Below are positions 17,958 through 27,087 of a stretch of DNA of 64,000 nt, in pieces. Position 1 is the first letter of the stretch; the number at the start of each line of letters is the position of its first letter. This DNA comes from Caballeronia udeis (GTDB taxonomy: Bacteria; Pseudomonadota; Gammaproteobacteria; Burkholderiales; Burkholderiaceae), in NCBI RefSeq assembly GCF_001544555.2, contig NZ_FCOK02000006.1, positions 62,001 through 126,000 of the forward strand. Direction: 5' to 3'. Made by a program: the position numbers and the translations under genes. The notes beneath the pieces are model-generated. The model saw only the letters and a program-made list of their open reading frames with translations, did not search any database and was not told where the DNA came from.

Positions 17958-18790
17958 ACGCGGATACCGACATGACCGCAGCCCACTCTCCGGCGCGCGA
18001 ATTGCGCGGCGCCGGCGACGCGGTCGCCGGACATGCGATCAGTTGCCGCGACATCGTGGTTCGTTTTTTTTCCGAGCGCCGCAGCGTGACGGCCATTTCC
18101 GGGCTGTCGCTGGATGTGCGGGAGGGCGAATTCCTGACGCTGCTCGGTCCTTCCGGGTGCGGCAAGTCGACCTTCCTTCGGGTTGTAGCGGATCTCCTGT
18201 CGCCCAGCAGCGGTTCGATCACGGTTCTCGGCGACAAGCCTTCGCGCGCCCGCGCCAACGGCGACGTTGCATTTGTCTTCCAGGATGCGGCTTTGATGCC
18301 GTGGCGAACCGTGCTGCAGAACATCGAGCTGCCGCTCGAGATCGCCGGCAAAAGCCCGCGCAAGCATCGCGCCAGAACCATGGAGCTACTGGATCTCGTT
18401 GGGTTGAGCGGATCGGAAAACGCCTACCCGAATGAACTGTCCGGCGGAATGCGGCAGCGGGTTTCCATTGCGCGCGCGTTGATAGGCAATCCCAGGGTCT
18501 TGCTGATGGACGAGCCTTTCGGCGCGCTCGACGAAATTGTGCGGGATCGTCTGAACGACGAGATCCGCAGGATATGGAAGGAAACAAAGCTGACGATCCT
18601 GTTCGTGACGCACAGTATTTATGAGGCGGCTTATCTCGGTGACCGTGTGCTTGTCCTGAGCGCCAATCCCGGTCGCGTGCGCGACATCGTCCCCGTTCCG
18701 TTGCCCTATGAACGCACGCTCGAAGCACGGGAAACGCCCGAGTTCGTGTCGCTTGCCGCCAGGTTGCGCAGAACGCTGGAGACCAGCTGA
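17954..18790 (+). CDS. ABC importer ATP-binding protein (SsuB/TauB type)
   Basis: The 278-residue ATPase has a Walker A GPSGCGKST (65-73), the Q-loop VFQDAALMPW, the signature LSGGMRQR, Walker B VLLMDEPFGALD and the switch His in VTHSIYEA. This is the complete set for a working subunit of a nitrate/sulfonate/taurine-type importer. It overlaps both neighbours (ATGA and TGATG), consistent with translational coupling to the binding protein and permease. It drives uptake by hydrolysing ATP on the cytoplasmic side. Confidence 0.92.
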   Translation: MNADTDMTAAHSPARELRGAGDAVAGHAISCRDIVVRFFSERRSVTAISGLSLDVREGEFLTLLGPSGCGKSTFLRVVADLLSPSSGSITVLGDKPSRARANGDVAFVFQDAALMPWRTVLQNIELPLEIAGKSPRKHRARTMELLDLVGLSGSENAYPNELSGGMRQRVSIARALIGNPRVLLMDEPFGALDEIVRDRLNDEIRRIWKETKLTILFVTHSIYEAAYLGDRVLVLSANPGRVRDIVPVPLPYERTLEARETPEFVSLAARLRRTLETS

Positions 18791-19623
18791 TGAACGCCTA
18801 CCCGACTCCCATGAATGCGCCGGCGGCCTCTCTTGCGATCGACGAAGCGCGCTACCTCGCGGAGCAGCGCCGGCTTGCGCTTCAGCGGCGCATGCTGCCT
18901 GTGCTTGGCATCGTGGGCCTGCTGATTGCGTGGTGGGCCGTTATCGCCGGCTTCAACATCAAGCCCTTCATCGCACCGTCTCCCTTGCTGGTGATGCAAA
19001 CCATCATCCAGAAAAGCGACCTGCTGCTGCAGAACCTCGGCGTGACCGCACTGGAAGCACTGTTCGGGTTCATCCTCGGAAACCTCGCGGCGATCCTCAT
19101 GGCGTCCGTGTTCGTGCACAGCAAGATTCTCCAGTGGATCTTCCTGCCGATCGCGGTCGCGATCAATGCGATTCCTGTCGTAGCCAAGGCGCCTATTCTT
19201 GTGTTGATCATGGGCAACGGCATGGCGCCGAAAATCACGATCGCCGCCATGGTGTGCTTCTTCCCGACGCTGATCAACATGGTGCGTGGGCTGGAGGCGG
19301 TGAATCCGCAGATCATGGATCTGATGCGCATCCTGTCGGCAACGCGTACGCAGATCTATTTCAAACTCCGCCTGTTCAGCGCGCTGCCGTATCTGTTTTC
19401 GGCGTTGCGGATAGCCGCTTCGATGTGCGTGATCGGCGCCATCATAGGCGAGTGGATCGGGTCGACCCAGGGTATCGGCGCCCAGATCATCCAGGCTACC
19501 TACAACTATGACTCCCCGTTGTTATATGCGGCCATTGTCATGAGCGCATTTTTATCAGGTCTCTTCTATGTGGTGATCGTGCTGCTGGAAAAGCGGGTCG
19601 TGAAGTGGTCCGCGTCGCACTGA
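18790..19623 (+). CDS. ABC importer permease (SsuC/TauC type)
   Basis: The 277-residue membrane protein has about six hydrophobic segments, including VLGIVGLLIAWWAVIAGF after a charged N-terminus. The BPD-transporter coupling-loop region is near VNPQIMDLMRILSATR, which docks with the ATPase. Start and stop codons overlap those of the ATPase gene (TGATG at 18788-18792). It completes a three-gene importer. The ligand is unspecified by sequence, but the following catabolic genes lie within 40 bp and probably belong to the same transcript. Confidence 0.9.
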   Translation: MNAYPTPMNAPAASLAIDEARYLAEQRRLALQRRMLPVLGIVGLLIAWWAVIAGFNIKPFIAPSPLLVMQTIIQKSDLLLQNLGVTALEALFGFILGNLAAILMASVFVHSKILQWIFLPIAVAINAIPVVAKAPILVLIMGNGMAPKITIAAMVCFFPTLINMVRGLEAVNPQIMDLMRILSATRTQIYFKLRLFSALPYLFSALRIAASMCVIGAIIGEWIGSTQGIGAQIIQATYNYDSPLLYAAIVMSAFLSGLFYVVIVLLEKRVVKWSASH

Positions 19624-19660
19624 AACGGCTAATTCGTTGATACAGGCAGCAAGGAAAAAA

Positions 19661-21043
19661 ATGACTTTTAATAATTTTCTGCATGAACCGGCTCGCGATA
19701 CGAAGATCGTTGCCAAAGCCGACGTGGTGGTCGTCGGCGGTGGCCCCGCAGGCGTGGCCGCGGCTTTGGCGGCGGCGCGCAATGGTGCGCAGACGATTCT
19801 CCTTGAACGCTATAACCATCTTGGCGGCCTGGCATCCGGCGGCATGGTGCTGATACTGGACGACATGTGGGACGCGAGCCAACACGAAATTTCAGTGCGG
19901 GGCACGTGCCTGCAATTCATTGAGCGGCTGTCGCATCTGGGCCTGGCTGTCTATCCGAAATCGGCCGAATGGCGGCAGAGCGAAGAGGCGTACCGGAAGT
20001 GGGCTCGCTGGGGCACGTTCGATTTTCATAGCCACCAGAGGCCGCGTCCGGTTTGTTTTGCGGTGGCGTTCGACCCGGATGGCTGGAAACGTGTATCGCT
20101 CGAGCTCGTCAAGGAGACCGGGGTTCAACTGCGCCTGCATTCGTGGTTCTCAAGCACGATCATCGAGGACGGTGTCGTCAAAGGCGTGGTGTGCGAGACC
20201 AAGAACGGGCGTGAAGCCATTCTCGGAGACGTCGTGATCGACGCCACGGGCGACCTCGATGTCGCCGCGTCGGCGGGTGCGCCCTACATTGGCGGCAGCT
20301 ACATCATGACGACCGTCTTCCGGATCGGTGGCGTGGATACCGACACCGCCGAGCGGTTCGAATTCGAAGACCCGGTGGCCTACGCCGCGCTGGACCGGAC
20401 GATCAAGCAGATGCTGGGCGGCGCGTGGGCCTACTGGTGGCTCAAGACGCCACTGAAGGGCATCGTCTGGTGCAACTGCCCGCACTTGCCCGGCTATAAC
20501 GGGATCGAGGTCGAAGACCTGACCAAGGTGGAAATGCTCGGGCGCGAGATCGCTCACGACATGCATGAATTTGCGAAAAAGAATTTCCCGGGTTTTCAGT
20601 CGAGCTATGTGGTGGACTTCGCCTCTCAGACCGGTGTCCGGCAAACGCGGCTGTTGCAGGGCGAGTATGTGATGACAAAGGACGACGTCATGAAGCGGGC
20701 CCGTTTTCCGGACGCAATCGCGCGCGGACGTGACTACTACTATCCGTATCGCTCGCTGCTGCCGAAGAAAGTCGACAACCTGCTGATCGCGGGCCGCCAT
20801 TACTCCTCGACCTCCCAGGCGCAAAAAATGTCGCGTGAAATTCCACCCTGCATGGCAATGGGCGAAGCCGCAGGGGTCGCCGCGGTGCAGGCCCTCAACG
20901 CGGGCCAAAAGGTTCGCGATATCGATGTCGGCCTGCTGCAACGAACCTTGCGCGCACAGGGCGCGGACCCGGGGGACCAGATGAGGTCCAACACTGACAT
21001 TCCCGCACTGGCCGAAGGCGCCATGATCGGGGTGGCCGCATGA
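19661..21043 (+). CDS. FAD-dependent oxidoreductase (FixC-like / FAD_oxidored family)
   Basis: The 460-residue flavoprotein shows VVVVGGGPAGVAAALAAARNG (near residue 22) with a following LLERYNHLGG, DVVIDATGDLDVAASAGAPYI in the middle and a GEAAGVAAVQAL C-terminal FAD contact. These are typical of the family that contains succinate-dehydrogenase-like and geranylgeranyl-reductase-like flavoproteins. ATG 19661 is preferred because AAGGAA lies directly upstream. It overlaps the CoA-transferase start by 4 bp (ATGA at 21040). The reaction is unknown; the nearby ferredoxin remnant at 22990 hints that a small Fe-S protein once served as partner. Confidence 0.82.
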   Translation: MTFNNFLHEPARDTKIVAKADVVVVGGGPAGVAAALAAARNGAQTILLERYNHLGGLASGGMVLILDDMWDASQHEISVRGTCLQFIERLSHLGLAVYPKSAEWRQSEEAYRKWARWGTFDFHSHQRPRPVCFAVAFDPDGWKRVSLELVKETGVQLRLHSWFSSTIIEDGVVKGVVCETKNGREAILGDVVIDATGDLDVAASAGAPYIGGSYIMTTVFRIGGVDTDTAERFEFEDPVAYAALDRTIKQMLGGAWAYWWLKTPLKGIVWCNCPHLPGYNGIEVEDLTKVEMLGREIAHDMHEFAKKNFPGFQSSYVVDFASQTGVRQTRLLQGEYVMTKDDVMKRARFPDAIARGRDYYYPYRSLLPKKVDNLLIAGRHYSSTSQAQKMSREIPPCMAMGEAAGVAAVQALNAGQKVRDIDVGLLQRTLRAQGADPGDQMRSNTDIPALAEGAMIGVAA

Positions 21044-22203
21044 GTTCGGTTTCGTTCAAGTCGTCTGTGTCCGAGCTCCCGCTGTCGGGAATCAAGGTTG
21101 TCGATTTCACGCAAGTGATGATGGGCCCCGTGTGCACCCAAATGCTGGCCGACTACGGTGCGGACGTGATCAAGATCGAGCGGCAAGCTGAAGGAGATCT
21201 GAGCCGCTCGACGTTCCGGCCGGTCGCCGGTGCGGATAACCCGGTCTTCTGCAGCCTGAACCGCAACAAGCGGAGCGTGGCGCTCAATTTGCGCGACCCG
21301 GCACAGCTGGAAGCCGTCAAGAAACTCATTGCCGGGGCTGACGTCGTGACCAGTAATTTTCGCGCCGGGGTGATGGAGCGTATGGGCCTCGGCTATGAGG
21401 AATGCAGAAGGCTTAACGAACGGATCATCTTTGCCGTCGGAACCGGCTTTGGCGAAACGGGGCCGTATAGCGCGAAGGGGGGGCAGGATGTGCTGGCGCA
21501 GGCAATGTCGGGTGTCATGGCCCGGCGATCGGACGAGTCGGTGCCGCTGAACATCTATCCGACCACGCTTGCGGACTACTCGGCCGGCATGCACATGGTA
21601 CAGGGCATTTTGCTCGCGCTGCTGCATCGCGACAGGACCGGGACCGGCCAGAAAATAGCCGTGTCGCTGTACGACTCAATGCTTGCCATCCAGATGCAGG
21701 AGGCGGCAATGCTGATGATGGAGGATTCCGAACTGAATTGGGCCGCGATGCCGCTTTCGTCGGTATTTCACGCGAAGGACGCAGCGTTCGTGCTCGTCGG
21801 CGCGTTCAAGTCGAACCCGTTACGCGATATCTGCGATGTGCTCGGAATCGACGACCTGTCGACTGATTCGCGCTACTGCAATCTCGGGCAGCAATTGCTG
21901 CATAAGGCTGAACTTCGCAGCATCCTGGCGGAGGGATTTCGCCGCGAGACACGCGATCACTGGCTTCACCTGCTGGAAGAAAAGGACCTGCTGTGCGCAC
22001 CTGTGAAGCATCTGCGCGAGGTGCTGGACGACGAACAGACGCATCACAACCAGATGATCTTGCAAGGGCAGGGAATAGGACGGGAGTTGAAGCTGATCGG
22101 CAGCCCGATCCGGATGTCGGCGTCACCGGTTGAACTGCGCCGGCCACCGCCTTCTCTCGGACAGCACACCGCCGAAGTATTTGGCGACGGATTCGTCAAA
22201 TGA
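21040..22203 (+). CDS. Class III CoA-transferase (CaiB/BaiF family)
   Basis: The 387-residue protein opens PLSGIKVVDFTQVMMGP and continues with GADVIKIERQAEGD, the conserved CoA-binding start of family III CoA-transferases. The expected catalytic Asp lies in the NIYPTTLADYSAGMH segment (near residue 180). It would move CoA from an acyl-CoA donor to a carboxylic acid in the cytoplasm, activating the imported acid for beta-oxidation-like steps by the hydratase downstream. Length is slightly under the family average of about 400. Substrate unknown. Confidence 0.9.
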   Translation: MSSVSFKSSVSELPLSGIKVVDFTQVMMGPVCTQMLADYGADVIKIERQAEGDLSRSTFRPVAGADNPVFCSLNRNKRSVALNLRDPAQLEAVKKLIAGADVVTSNFRAGVMERMGLGYEECRRLNERIIFAVGTGFGETGPYSAKGGQDVLAQAMSGVMARRSDESVPLNIYPTTLADYSAGMHMVQGILLALLHRDRTGTGQKIAVSLYDSMLAIQMQEAAMLMMEDSELNWAAMPLSSVFHAKDAAFVLVGAFKSNPLRDICDVLGIDDLSTDSRYCNLGQQLLHKAELRSILAEGFRRETRDHWLHLLEEKDLLCAPVKHLREVLDDEQTHHNQMILQGQGIGRELKLIGSPIRMSASPVELRRPPPSLGQHTAEVFGDGFVK

Positions 22204-22216
22204 CAGGTGAGATTCA

Positions 22217-22990
22217 ATGGGCGTAACTCTGGAAGTGAACGGCGGTGTTGCACGGGTTACGATTTCCCGGCCCGAGGTGCTTAACGCACTCGACTCCGCC
22301 GCGCAGCAGGAACTGGAAGATACCTGGCAACGGATCGAACGGGACCCGGACGTCCGCGTGGTTGTGCTGACAGGCGCCGGCGAGCGCGCGTTCTGCAGCG
22401 GCGCGGATATAAAAGCGGCGGGTTCCAGCGGGCTCGATTACTGGGCGCATCCGCTGCCAAAAGGTTTCGGCGGATTGCCGCTACGCGACACGTTGAACGT
22501 GCCGGTCATCGCGCGCGTCAATGGGTATGCGCTTGGCGGCGGACTGGAATTGATGCTTGGCTGCGATATCGCCGTTGCTTGCTACGAAGCCACATTCGCG
22601 CTGCCGGAACCGAAAGTAGGCAGGATGCCGCTCGACGGCGGCATGACGCTGCTCGCGCGCCAGATTCCCTACCGTCATGCAATGGGCATGCTGCTGACCG
22701 GACGACACGTCAAGGCGACCGAAGCGTTCGAGATGGGACTCGTCAACGAGGTCGTGCCACGCGCGGATCTTGATGTGGCGGTCGAGCGCTGGGTCTGCGA
22801 GATCTTGTCCTGTGCGCCGTTGTCGTTGCGCGCAATAAAAGCTTTCGTGCGCTCGACGCAGGGACTGTCTCCATCCGCTGCGCAGGGCATGCGCTTGCCC
22901 GCGCTGGTCACCGCGCTGGAATCGGAAGATGCGCTGGAAGGTGTCCTGGCATTCAAGGAGCATCGTAAGCCAGTGTGGAGGGGGCTCTGA
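22217..22990 (+). CDS. Enoyl-CoA hydratase/isomerase family protein
   Basis: The 257-residue crotonase-fold protein has SGADIKAAGSS (the oxyanion-hole segment, near residue 62) and ARVNGYALGGGLELMLGCDI (near residue 97). It also has the PEPKVG loop. It likely hydrates or isomerises an acyl-CoA made by the preceding CoA-transferase. The second glutamate of classical hydratases cannot be confirmed by eye: the PEPKVGRMPLDGG segment reads LDGG where mitochondrial-type enzymes have a GAGGTQ-like stretch. Its stop overlaps the start of the ferredoxin remnant (TGATG), which marks that remnant as a former operon member. Confidence 0.88.
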   Translation: MGVTLEVNGGVARVTISRPEVLNALDSAAQQELEDTWQRIERDPDVRVVVLTGAGERAFCSGADIKAAGSSGLDYWAHPLPKGFGGLPLRDTLNVPVIARVNGYALGGGLELMLGCDIAVACYEATFALPEPKVGRMPLDGGMTLLARQIPYRHAMGMLLTGRHVKATEAFEMGLVNEVVPRADLDVAVERWVCEILSCAPLSLRAIKAFVRSTQGLSPSAAQGMRLPALVTALESEDALEGVLAFKEHRKPVWRGL

Positions 22991-23177
22991 TGGCACATGT
23001 CATTACCGGGGCATGCATTGATGCCAACGATGCCCAGCCGGGCTTGAAAAATATGAGCGGATCAATTCGGAATTCTTCGGGCCTGCGGTAACAGCGCTTG
23101 GCAGTCCCCGCGGAGCGTGCGACGTCGGCCCGGCCGGCATCGACCATCCGGAAGTCCGCAGCTATACGAGACAGTAA
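22990..23177 (+). pseudogene. Ferredoxin gene remnant with the cysteine region deleted
   Basis: The reading frame from ATG 22990 starts MAHVITGACIDAND, the typical N-terminus of bacterial two-cluster ferredoxins, but stops at 23091 after 33 residues. In another frame, 23043-23177 encodes LEKYERINSEFFGPAVTALG and a further C-terminal segment ending YTRQ, which resembles a ferredoxin C-terminus. The region between, where the C-x2-C-x2-C-x3-C-P motifs should be, is missing. The gene has lost all cluster ligands through an internal deletion of probably about 100-200 bp plus a frame change. It is placed where a redox partner for the FAD oxidoreductase at 19661 would be expected. Confidence 0.65.
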
Positions 23178-23202
23178 TACGGGTAACGAGGTCGAGATTC
23201 CC

Positions 23203-24120
23203 ATGCATGCCAGCGTTTTGAAATATTTTACTGAAGTTGCCAGGTGCGGTTCGATGCGCAAGGCGGCGCAACATTTGTTCGTTGCTCCGAGCGCTATCAA
23301 CCGGCAGATACGGAACCTCGAAGATGAACTGGCGGTTGAGCTGTTCGACCGCCTGCCGAGCGGGCTGAAACTGACGCCCGCCGGCGAACGGTTGCTCAAG
23401 CATATCCGCGAAACACTGGATGGTTTTCATGCAATGCGTGCGGAGTTCGACGCCATGAAAGGCGAGCGAACCGGCCATATTTCCGTTATTGCAATGGACT
23501 CGGCCATGGAGAAACTGTTGCCGGCGGCTATCGACGATTTTGGCGAGTCGTTTCCCGCCGTGACCTACGCGATCCAGTACGCATCGTTGTCCAAGGTGGC
23601 GGAGCGAGTGGCGTCGGGGCAATTCGACATAGGCATCAGCTTTTGCCAGAAAGCGCCTGCCGGAACCCGGATCGCCGCCACCGCGAGTTTCCCCAGCGGC
23701 GCTGTGCTGTCGGCTTCTCATCCGCTGGCAAGGAAAGACCAGGTGACGTTCGAGGAATGTCGTGAATACCCCATTTTTCAGACAGGCGTAGGCGATGAAT
23801 TACCGAGCCCGTTGTCGCTCGAGTACTCCCGCCACTGGGAGGAAACGAAGGTCCATATGCAGTCCAACTCTATCCGTGTGATCAAGTCCATGGTCGTTCG
23901 GGGACGGGGGGTCGGGTTTTTTACCAAGCTGGGTTTCATCGACGAAATTGATCGGGGAGAGGTTGTCTGGCGGCCCATTGCAGGGGTGTCGGACAACACG
24001 CCGCCTGTGGCAATCCTGGTTCCCAGCCCGAAGGAACTATCGCCAATTGGCGAGGAATATTTGAACTGCCTCATTCGTTTCTTCAAGCAATTCGAGGCTA
24101 TGACGCAAGGCGGTCATTAA
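23203..24120 (+). CDS. LysR-family transcriptional regulator
   Basis: The 305-residue protein begins MHASVLKYFTEVARCGSMRKAAQHLFVAPSAINRQI, a LysR winged helix-turn-helix in residues 1-60, followed by a periplasmic-binding-like effector domain (FDIGISFCQKAP, VVRGRGVGFFTKLG). ATG 23203 is chosen because the HTH must start at the N-terminus; the longer frame from 23098 runs over the ferredoxin remnant. It follows the transporter/CoA operon on the same strand and probably regulates it, with the effector likely a pathway acid. No palindromic LysR box was assigned. Confidence 0.9.
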   Translation: MHASVLKYFTEVARCGSMRKAAQHLFVAPSAINRQIRNLEDELAVELFDRLPSGLKLTPAGERLLKHIRETLDGFHAMRAEFDAMKGERTGHISVIAMDSAMEKLLPAAIDDFGESFPAVTYAIQYASLSKVAERVASGQFDIGISFCQKAPAGTRIAATASFPSGAVLSASHPLARKDQVTFEECREYPIFQTGVGDELPSPLSLEYSRHWEETKVHMQSNSIRVIKSMVVRGRGVGFFTKLGFIDEIDRGEVVWRPIAGVSDNTPPVAILVPSPKELSPIGEEYLNCLIRFFKQFEAMTQGGH

Positions 24121-24141
24121 TTACACCAGGGCGCAGTCCAG

Positions 24142-24591
24142 AGCCTGAGAGAAAAGAGTGTCGTGATCATGGGGACGGGAGCTGGCGCCGGCATCGGTGC
24201 TGCGACCGCCCCGGGGTCCGGCAATGCAGCAGCATGCGTGGCTGTGCGGGATGGCAGCAGCGTGGAAGAGGCCGATAAGCAGTCCAGATGATCTGAGAGC
24301 CCGGCAGCCCTGCCGGGCCGTTTCACGCAGACATAGGCGAGATCATCGAAGTCCACAGGCCCATGTCGGAGGTGCGTGCAGCCTTCGGCACAGGTTGATG
24401 TGCTGATCAACAACGCCGGCGGTTCGGTAAGGCACTCGCCGATCGTGGATGCGAGTGACGATGACATCGACGCCGTGTTCGCCTCAATGCCCGCTTGGTC
24501 ATTTCAGCGGCATTCGATGGTGGTGTTCGCTTTAACTAACCGGTATGACTTTCATGGCTGCTTCTTCCCGACTTCCCAGGCATCTGTTTAG
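24142..24591 (+). pseudogene. Short-chain dehydrogenase/reductase remnant
   Basis: Pieces of an SDR are visible in different frames. From 24142 the frame reads SLREKSVVIMGTGAGAGIG, the cofactor-binding T-G-x3-G-x-G start, ending at a stop near 24294. A second frame from about 24376 reads VDVLINNAGGSVRHSPIVDASDDD, the N-N-A-G motif and following helix. The catalytic S-Y-K region is not found. The gene is broken by stops, frame changes and loss of its 3' half, into which the sigma-54 activator start falls. It is a decayed copy, not a functional enzyme. Confidence 0.6.
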
Positions 24592-25936
24592 CGTTGGCAA
24601 TCCTCTGACGCTCGAACTTCGTTCGCTCCTGGACACGCGCGGCTGGACCGTCAAAGCGCTGGAACTGGAGCGTCAACCGGGTGATTTTTCATCGCAACCC
24701 AGCGGCGGATTGCTTGATTTCTCAGCGCGAGGCGTGCTGAGAAATCTGCGTCTGGTCGAAACATGGTTATCGGTAAAGACCATGGGATGGGTCGCGCTCG
24801 TGTCGCCTGAGCAGCTTGAAGATCCGACCATCAGACGCCTCGTCCGCGATTTCTGTTTTGACTATGTCACGATCCCGGCATCGGGCGAGCGCATTCTGAA
24901 TGCGCTGGGCCATGCTTACGGAATGGTGGCGCTGCATGACAGCGCCACACGCGACGCTCGTCATGGTAAAGACGATGGCGTCACGGAGGGCGAAATGATC
25001 GGCTCGTGCGACGCGATGCTTGCGCTTTTCCGTGCGATCCGCAAGGTGGCGGCGACCGACGCCCCGGTGTTCATCTCAGGTGAATCGGGAACGGGCAAGG
25101 AACTGACGGCCACGGCCATTCACGCGCGTTCGGAGCGGCGTGACGAGCCGTTTGTCGCGATCAATTGCGGGGCAATTCCCCCGCATCTCTTGCAGTCCGA
25201 GTTGTTCGGGTACGAACGCGGCGCCTTCACCGGAGCGAACCAGCGCAAGATCGGCCGCGTGGAAGCGGCGAATGGCGGCACGTTGTTCCTCGATGAAATT
25301 GGCGACTTGCCGCTCGAGAGTCAGGCAAGCCTGTTGCGTTTCCTGCAGGAACGAAAGATCGAGAGGCTGGGCGGTCACGGTTCTACGCCGGTAGACGTGC
25401 GCATTGTCTCGGCTACCCACGTCGACATGCAGGCTGCGATGGCCGAAGGCCGGTTTCGTGCCGACCTGTACCACCGCTTGTGCGTATTGCAAATCGATGA
25501 GCCGCCGTTGCGCGAGCGTGGCAAGGATATCGAAGTGCTGGCCAGGCATATGCTCGATCGCTTCGAAAAGGATGCAAACCGGCGCCTGCGCGGGTTTGCC
25601 CCCGATGCGATTGCTGCAATTCATAACTATCGCTGGCCGGGCAACGTGCGTGAGCTGATCAACCGCGTGCGGCGCGCGATCGTGATGGCCGAAGGGCGGT
25701 TGATCGGTGCGCGCGACCTGGAACTGGGCGAGTTTGCGGACCACATCCCCATGTCGCTTGCTCAGGCACGGGAAGTGGGAGAACGACAAGCGATCGAAAT
25801 GACGCTGCTGAGGAATCGCGGGCGCGTGGGCGAAGCGGCGCGGGATCTTGGCGTATCCCGCGTCACCTTGTACCGGATCTTGTCGGCCTACAGCATGCGA
25901 AATGAAGAGCCGTCGCGAAGCATGGGTCTGGACTAG
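24545..25936 (+). CDS. Sigma-54-dependent transcriptional activator (VpsR-like)
   Basis: The 463-residue protein has an N-terminal response-regulator-like domain (about 1-140) without an obvious phospho-acceptor Asp pocket. A sigma-54 AAA+ domain follows with Walker A GESGTGKE (near 180), the GAFTGA loop (near 226) that touches sigma-54, LFLDEIGD as Walker B, and [10 protein letters not shown] with the arginine finger. A C-terminal Fis-type HTH ([18 protein letters not shown]) closes it. The intact GAFTGA means it should remodel sigma-54 polymerase. ATG 24545 or 24554 could be the start. Target genes are not evident; it lies between the CoA-operon and the ProX-like gene. Confidence 0.9.
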   Translation: MTFMAASSRLPRHLFSVGNPLTLELRSLLDTRGWTVKALELERQPGDFSSQPSGGLLDFSARGVLRNLRLVETWLSVKTMGWVALVSPEQLEDPTIRRLVRDFCFDYVTIPASGERILNALGHAYGMVALHDSATRDARHGKDDGVTEGEMIGSCDAMLALFRAIRKVAATDAPVFISGESGTGKELTATAIHARSERRDEPFVAINCGAIPPHLLQSELFGYERGAFTGANQRKIGRVEAANGGTLFLDEIGDLPLESQASLLRFLQERKIERLGGHGSTPVDVRIVSATHVDMQAAMAEGRFRADLYHRLCVLQIDEPPLRERGKDIEVLARHMLDRFEKDANRRLRGFAPDAIAAIHNYRWPGNVRELINRVRRAIVMAEGRLIGARDLELGEFADHIPMSLAQAREVGERQAIEMTLLRNRGRVGEAARDLGVSRVTLYRILSAYSMRNEEPSRSMGLD

Positions 25937-25989
25937 TGCACGTCTAGCTTGCATTGCGCTGCCAATCACTTTTCAGCGCCGGGACGCCT

Positions 25990-27018
25990 TCAATGCGCGT
26001 TGCGGGCCGTGTCAACCCAGCCGTCGAACTGCGTCTTGTTTGCGGCCAACCACTGATCCGCAAGGGTCGAGACGACCGTTGTTGCGCCGTTGCCCTTGCT
26101 GATCGCAAGTTCCCACGCCGACCATGTCGCCGATGGAAAACGGATCTGCTCGACGAGCTTCTTGACGGCCGGATTGGCCGCGATGAATGCCTTGTTCGCG
26201 ACGGCGCCATAGTTCCAGGATGCCATGGCCATACGGCACGGATTGGCGCCGCCCGCACACCCTTCGACACCATTCACGAGCGCGGAGCCCCGGTTCGGCA
26301 CGTTCGGCGGTAACGCGTCGGTGGGTGTTGGCAGCCACACGACGTCTTTGCCGGGAACAAGCACATTGGTCGTCCATGACGGACTCCACGCATAAAAGAA
26401 CGCCGGCTTGCCTTCTTTGACGCGAGTCACGACGTCCGCCATCAGCGCCTCGTATTTGCCGCTCACCGGATGCACGGTCTGCCGGAGTCCGAACTTGTCC
26501 AACTGATAGTTGACGACGTCGCCACAACTCCAGCCTGGATCACAGCTGATCAGTTGTGCTTTGTTATCGTCCCCGAACAACCCCGCAATCTTCGGGTCCT
26601 TCATCTGTTCGAGACTGGTGATGTTGTGCGCCAACGCGGTTTTCTTGTCGATCAGATAGCCATTGATACCACCGCCAATGATCTCTCCGCCGCCGACCAT
26701 TTCCGCCTGGCTCTGGACTACGCGGAAATCAGGCTCGCTCTGCGGAAAATTGACGTCGGTCTCCATGTCGACGTCGCCCTGTGCGACCGCCTGAAAGAAC
26801 AGCACCGTTCCCATGGTGCTCAAATTCACCTCGTAGCCCAGCGATGTCAGTGCCTTCTTCACAATCTGCACCGCGACGTAATTCGCGCCCAGGCTGTCAG
26901 TCTGCGCATAGTGAATTGTCTTGCCCGTGCCTGGCAGCGCTTGTGGGGATGCCGCCATGGCAGGCATTGCCAGTGCCACGCACGCCGCGACGGTTGCCGC
27001 TCGCATCATTGCTTTCAT
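25990..27018 (-). CDS. ProX-like quaternary-amine ABC binding protein, copy 1
   Basis: This 342-residue periplasmic protein has a signal peptide ending MAASPQ and a mature OpuAC/ProX domain: GKTIHYAQTDSLGANY, FFQAVAQGDVDMETDVNFPQ, ISCDPGWSCGDVVNYQL, FFYAWSPSW, PGKDVVWL. The Trp residues in DPGWSCG and WSPSW match the aromatic box that holds betaine in ProX. Two Cys pairs (SCDPGWSC; GCAGGANPC) may form disulfides. It aligns end to end with the binding protein at 37570, next to the ProV/ProW genes, but is orphaned from a transporter here and lies on the opposite strand beside an Lrp regulator. It may share the ProVW pair with a different ligand preference. Confidence 0.88.
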   Translation of the reverse strand: MKAMMRAATVAACVALAMPAMAASPQALPGTGKTIHYAQTDSLGANYVAVQIVKKALTSLGYEVNLSTMGTVLFFQAVAQGDVDMETDVNFPQSEPDFRVVQSQAEMVGGGEIIGGGINGYLIDKKTALAHNITSLEQMKDPKIAGLFGDDNKAQLISCDPGWSCGDVVNYQLDKFGLRQTVHPVSGKYEALMADVVTRVKEGKPAFFYAWSPSWTTNVLVPGKDVVWLPTPTDALPPNVPNRGSALVNGVEGCAGGANPCRMAMASWNYGAVANKAFIAANPAVKKLVEQIRFPSATWSAWELAISKGNGATTVVSTLADQWLAANKTQFDGWVDTARNAH

Positions 27019-27087
27019 GAACGTCGTCTCCTGATGTCATATTGAGGTTTAGTGTCCTACTGCCGCTGCGGCTTATCGAAGTGTTCC

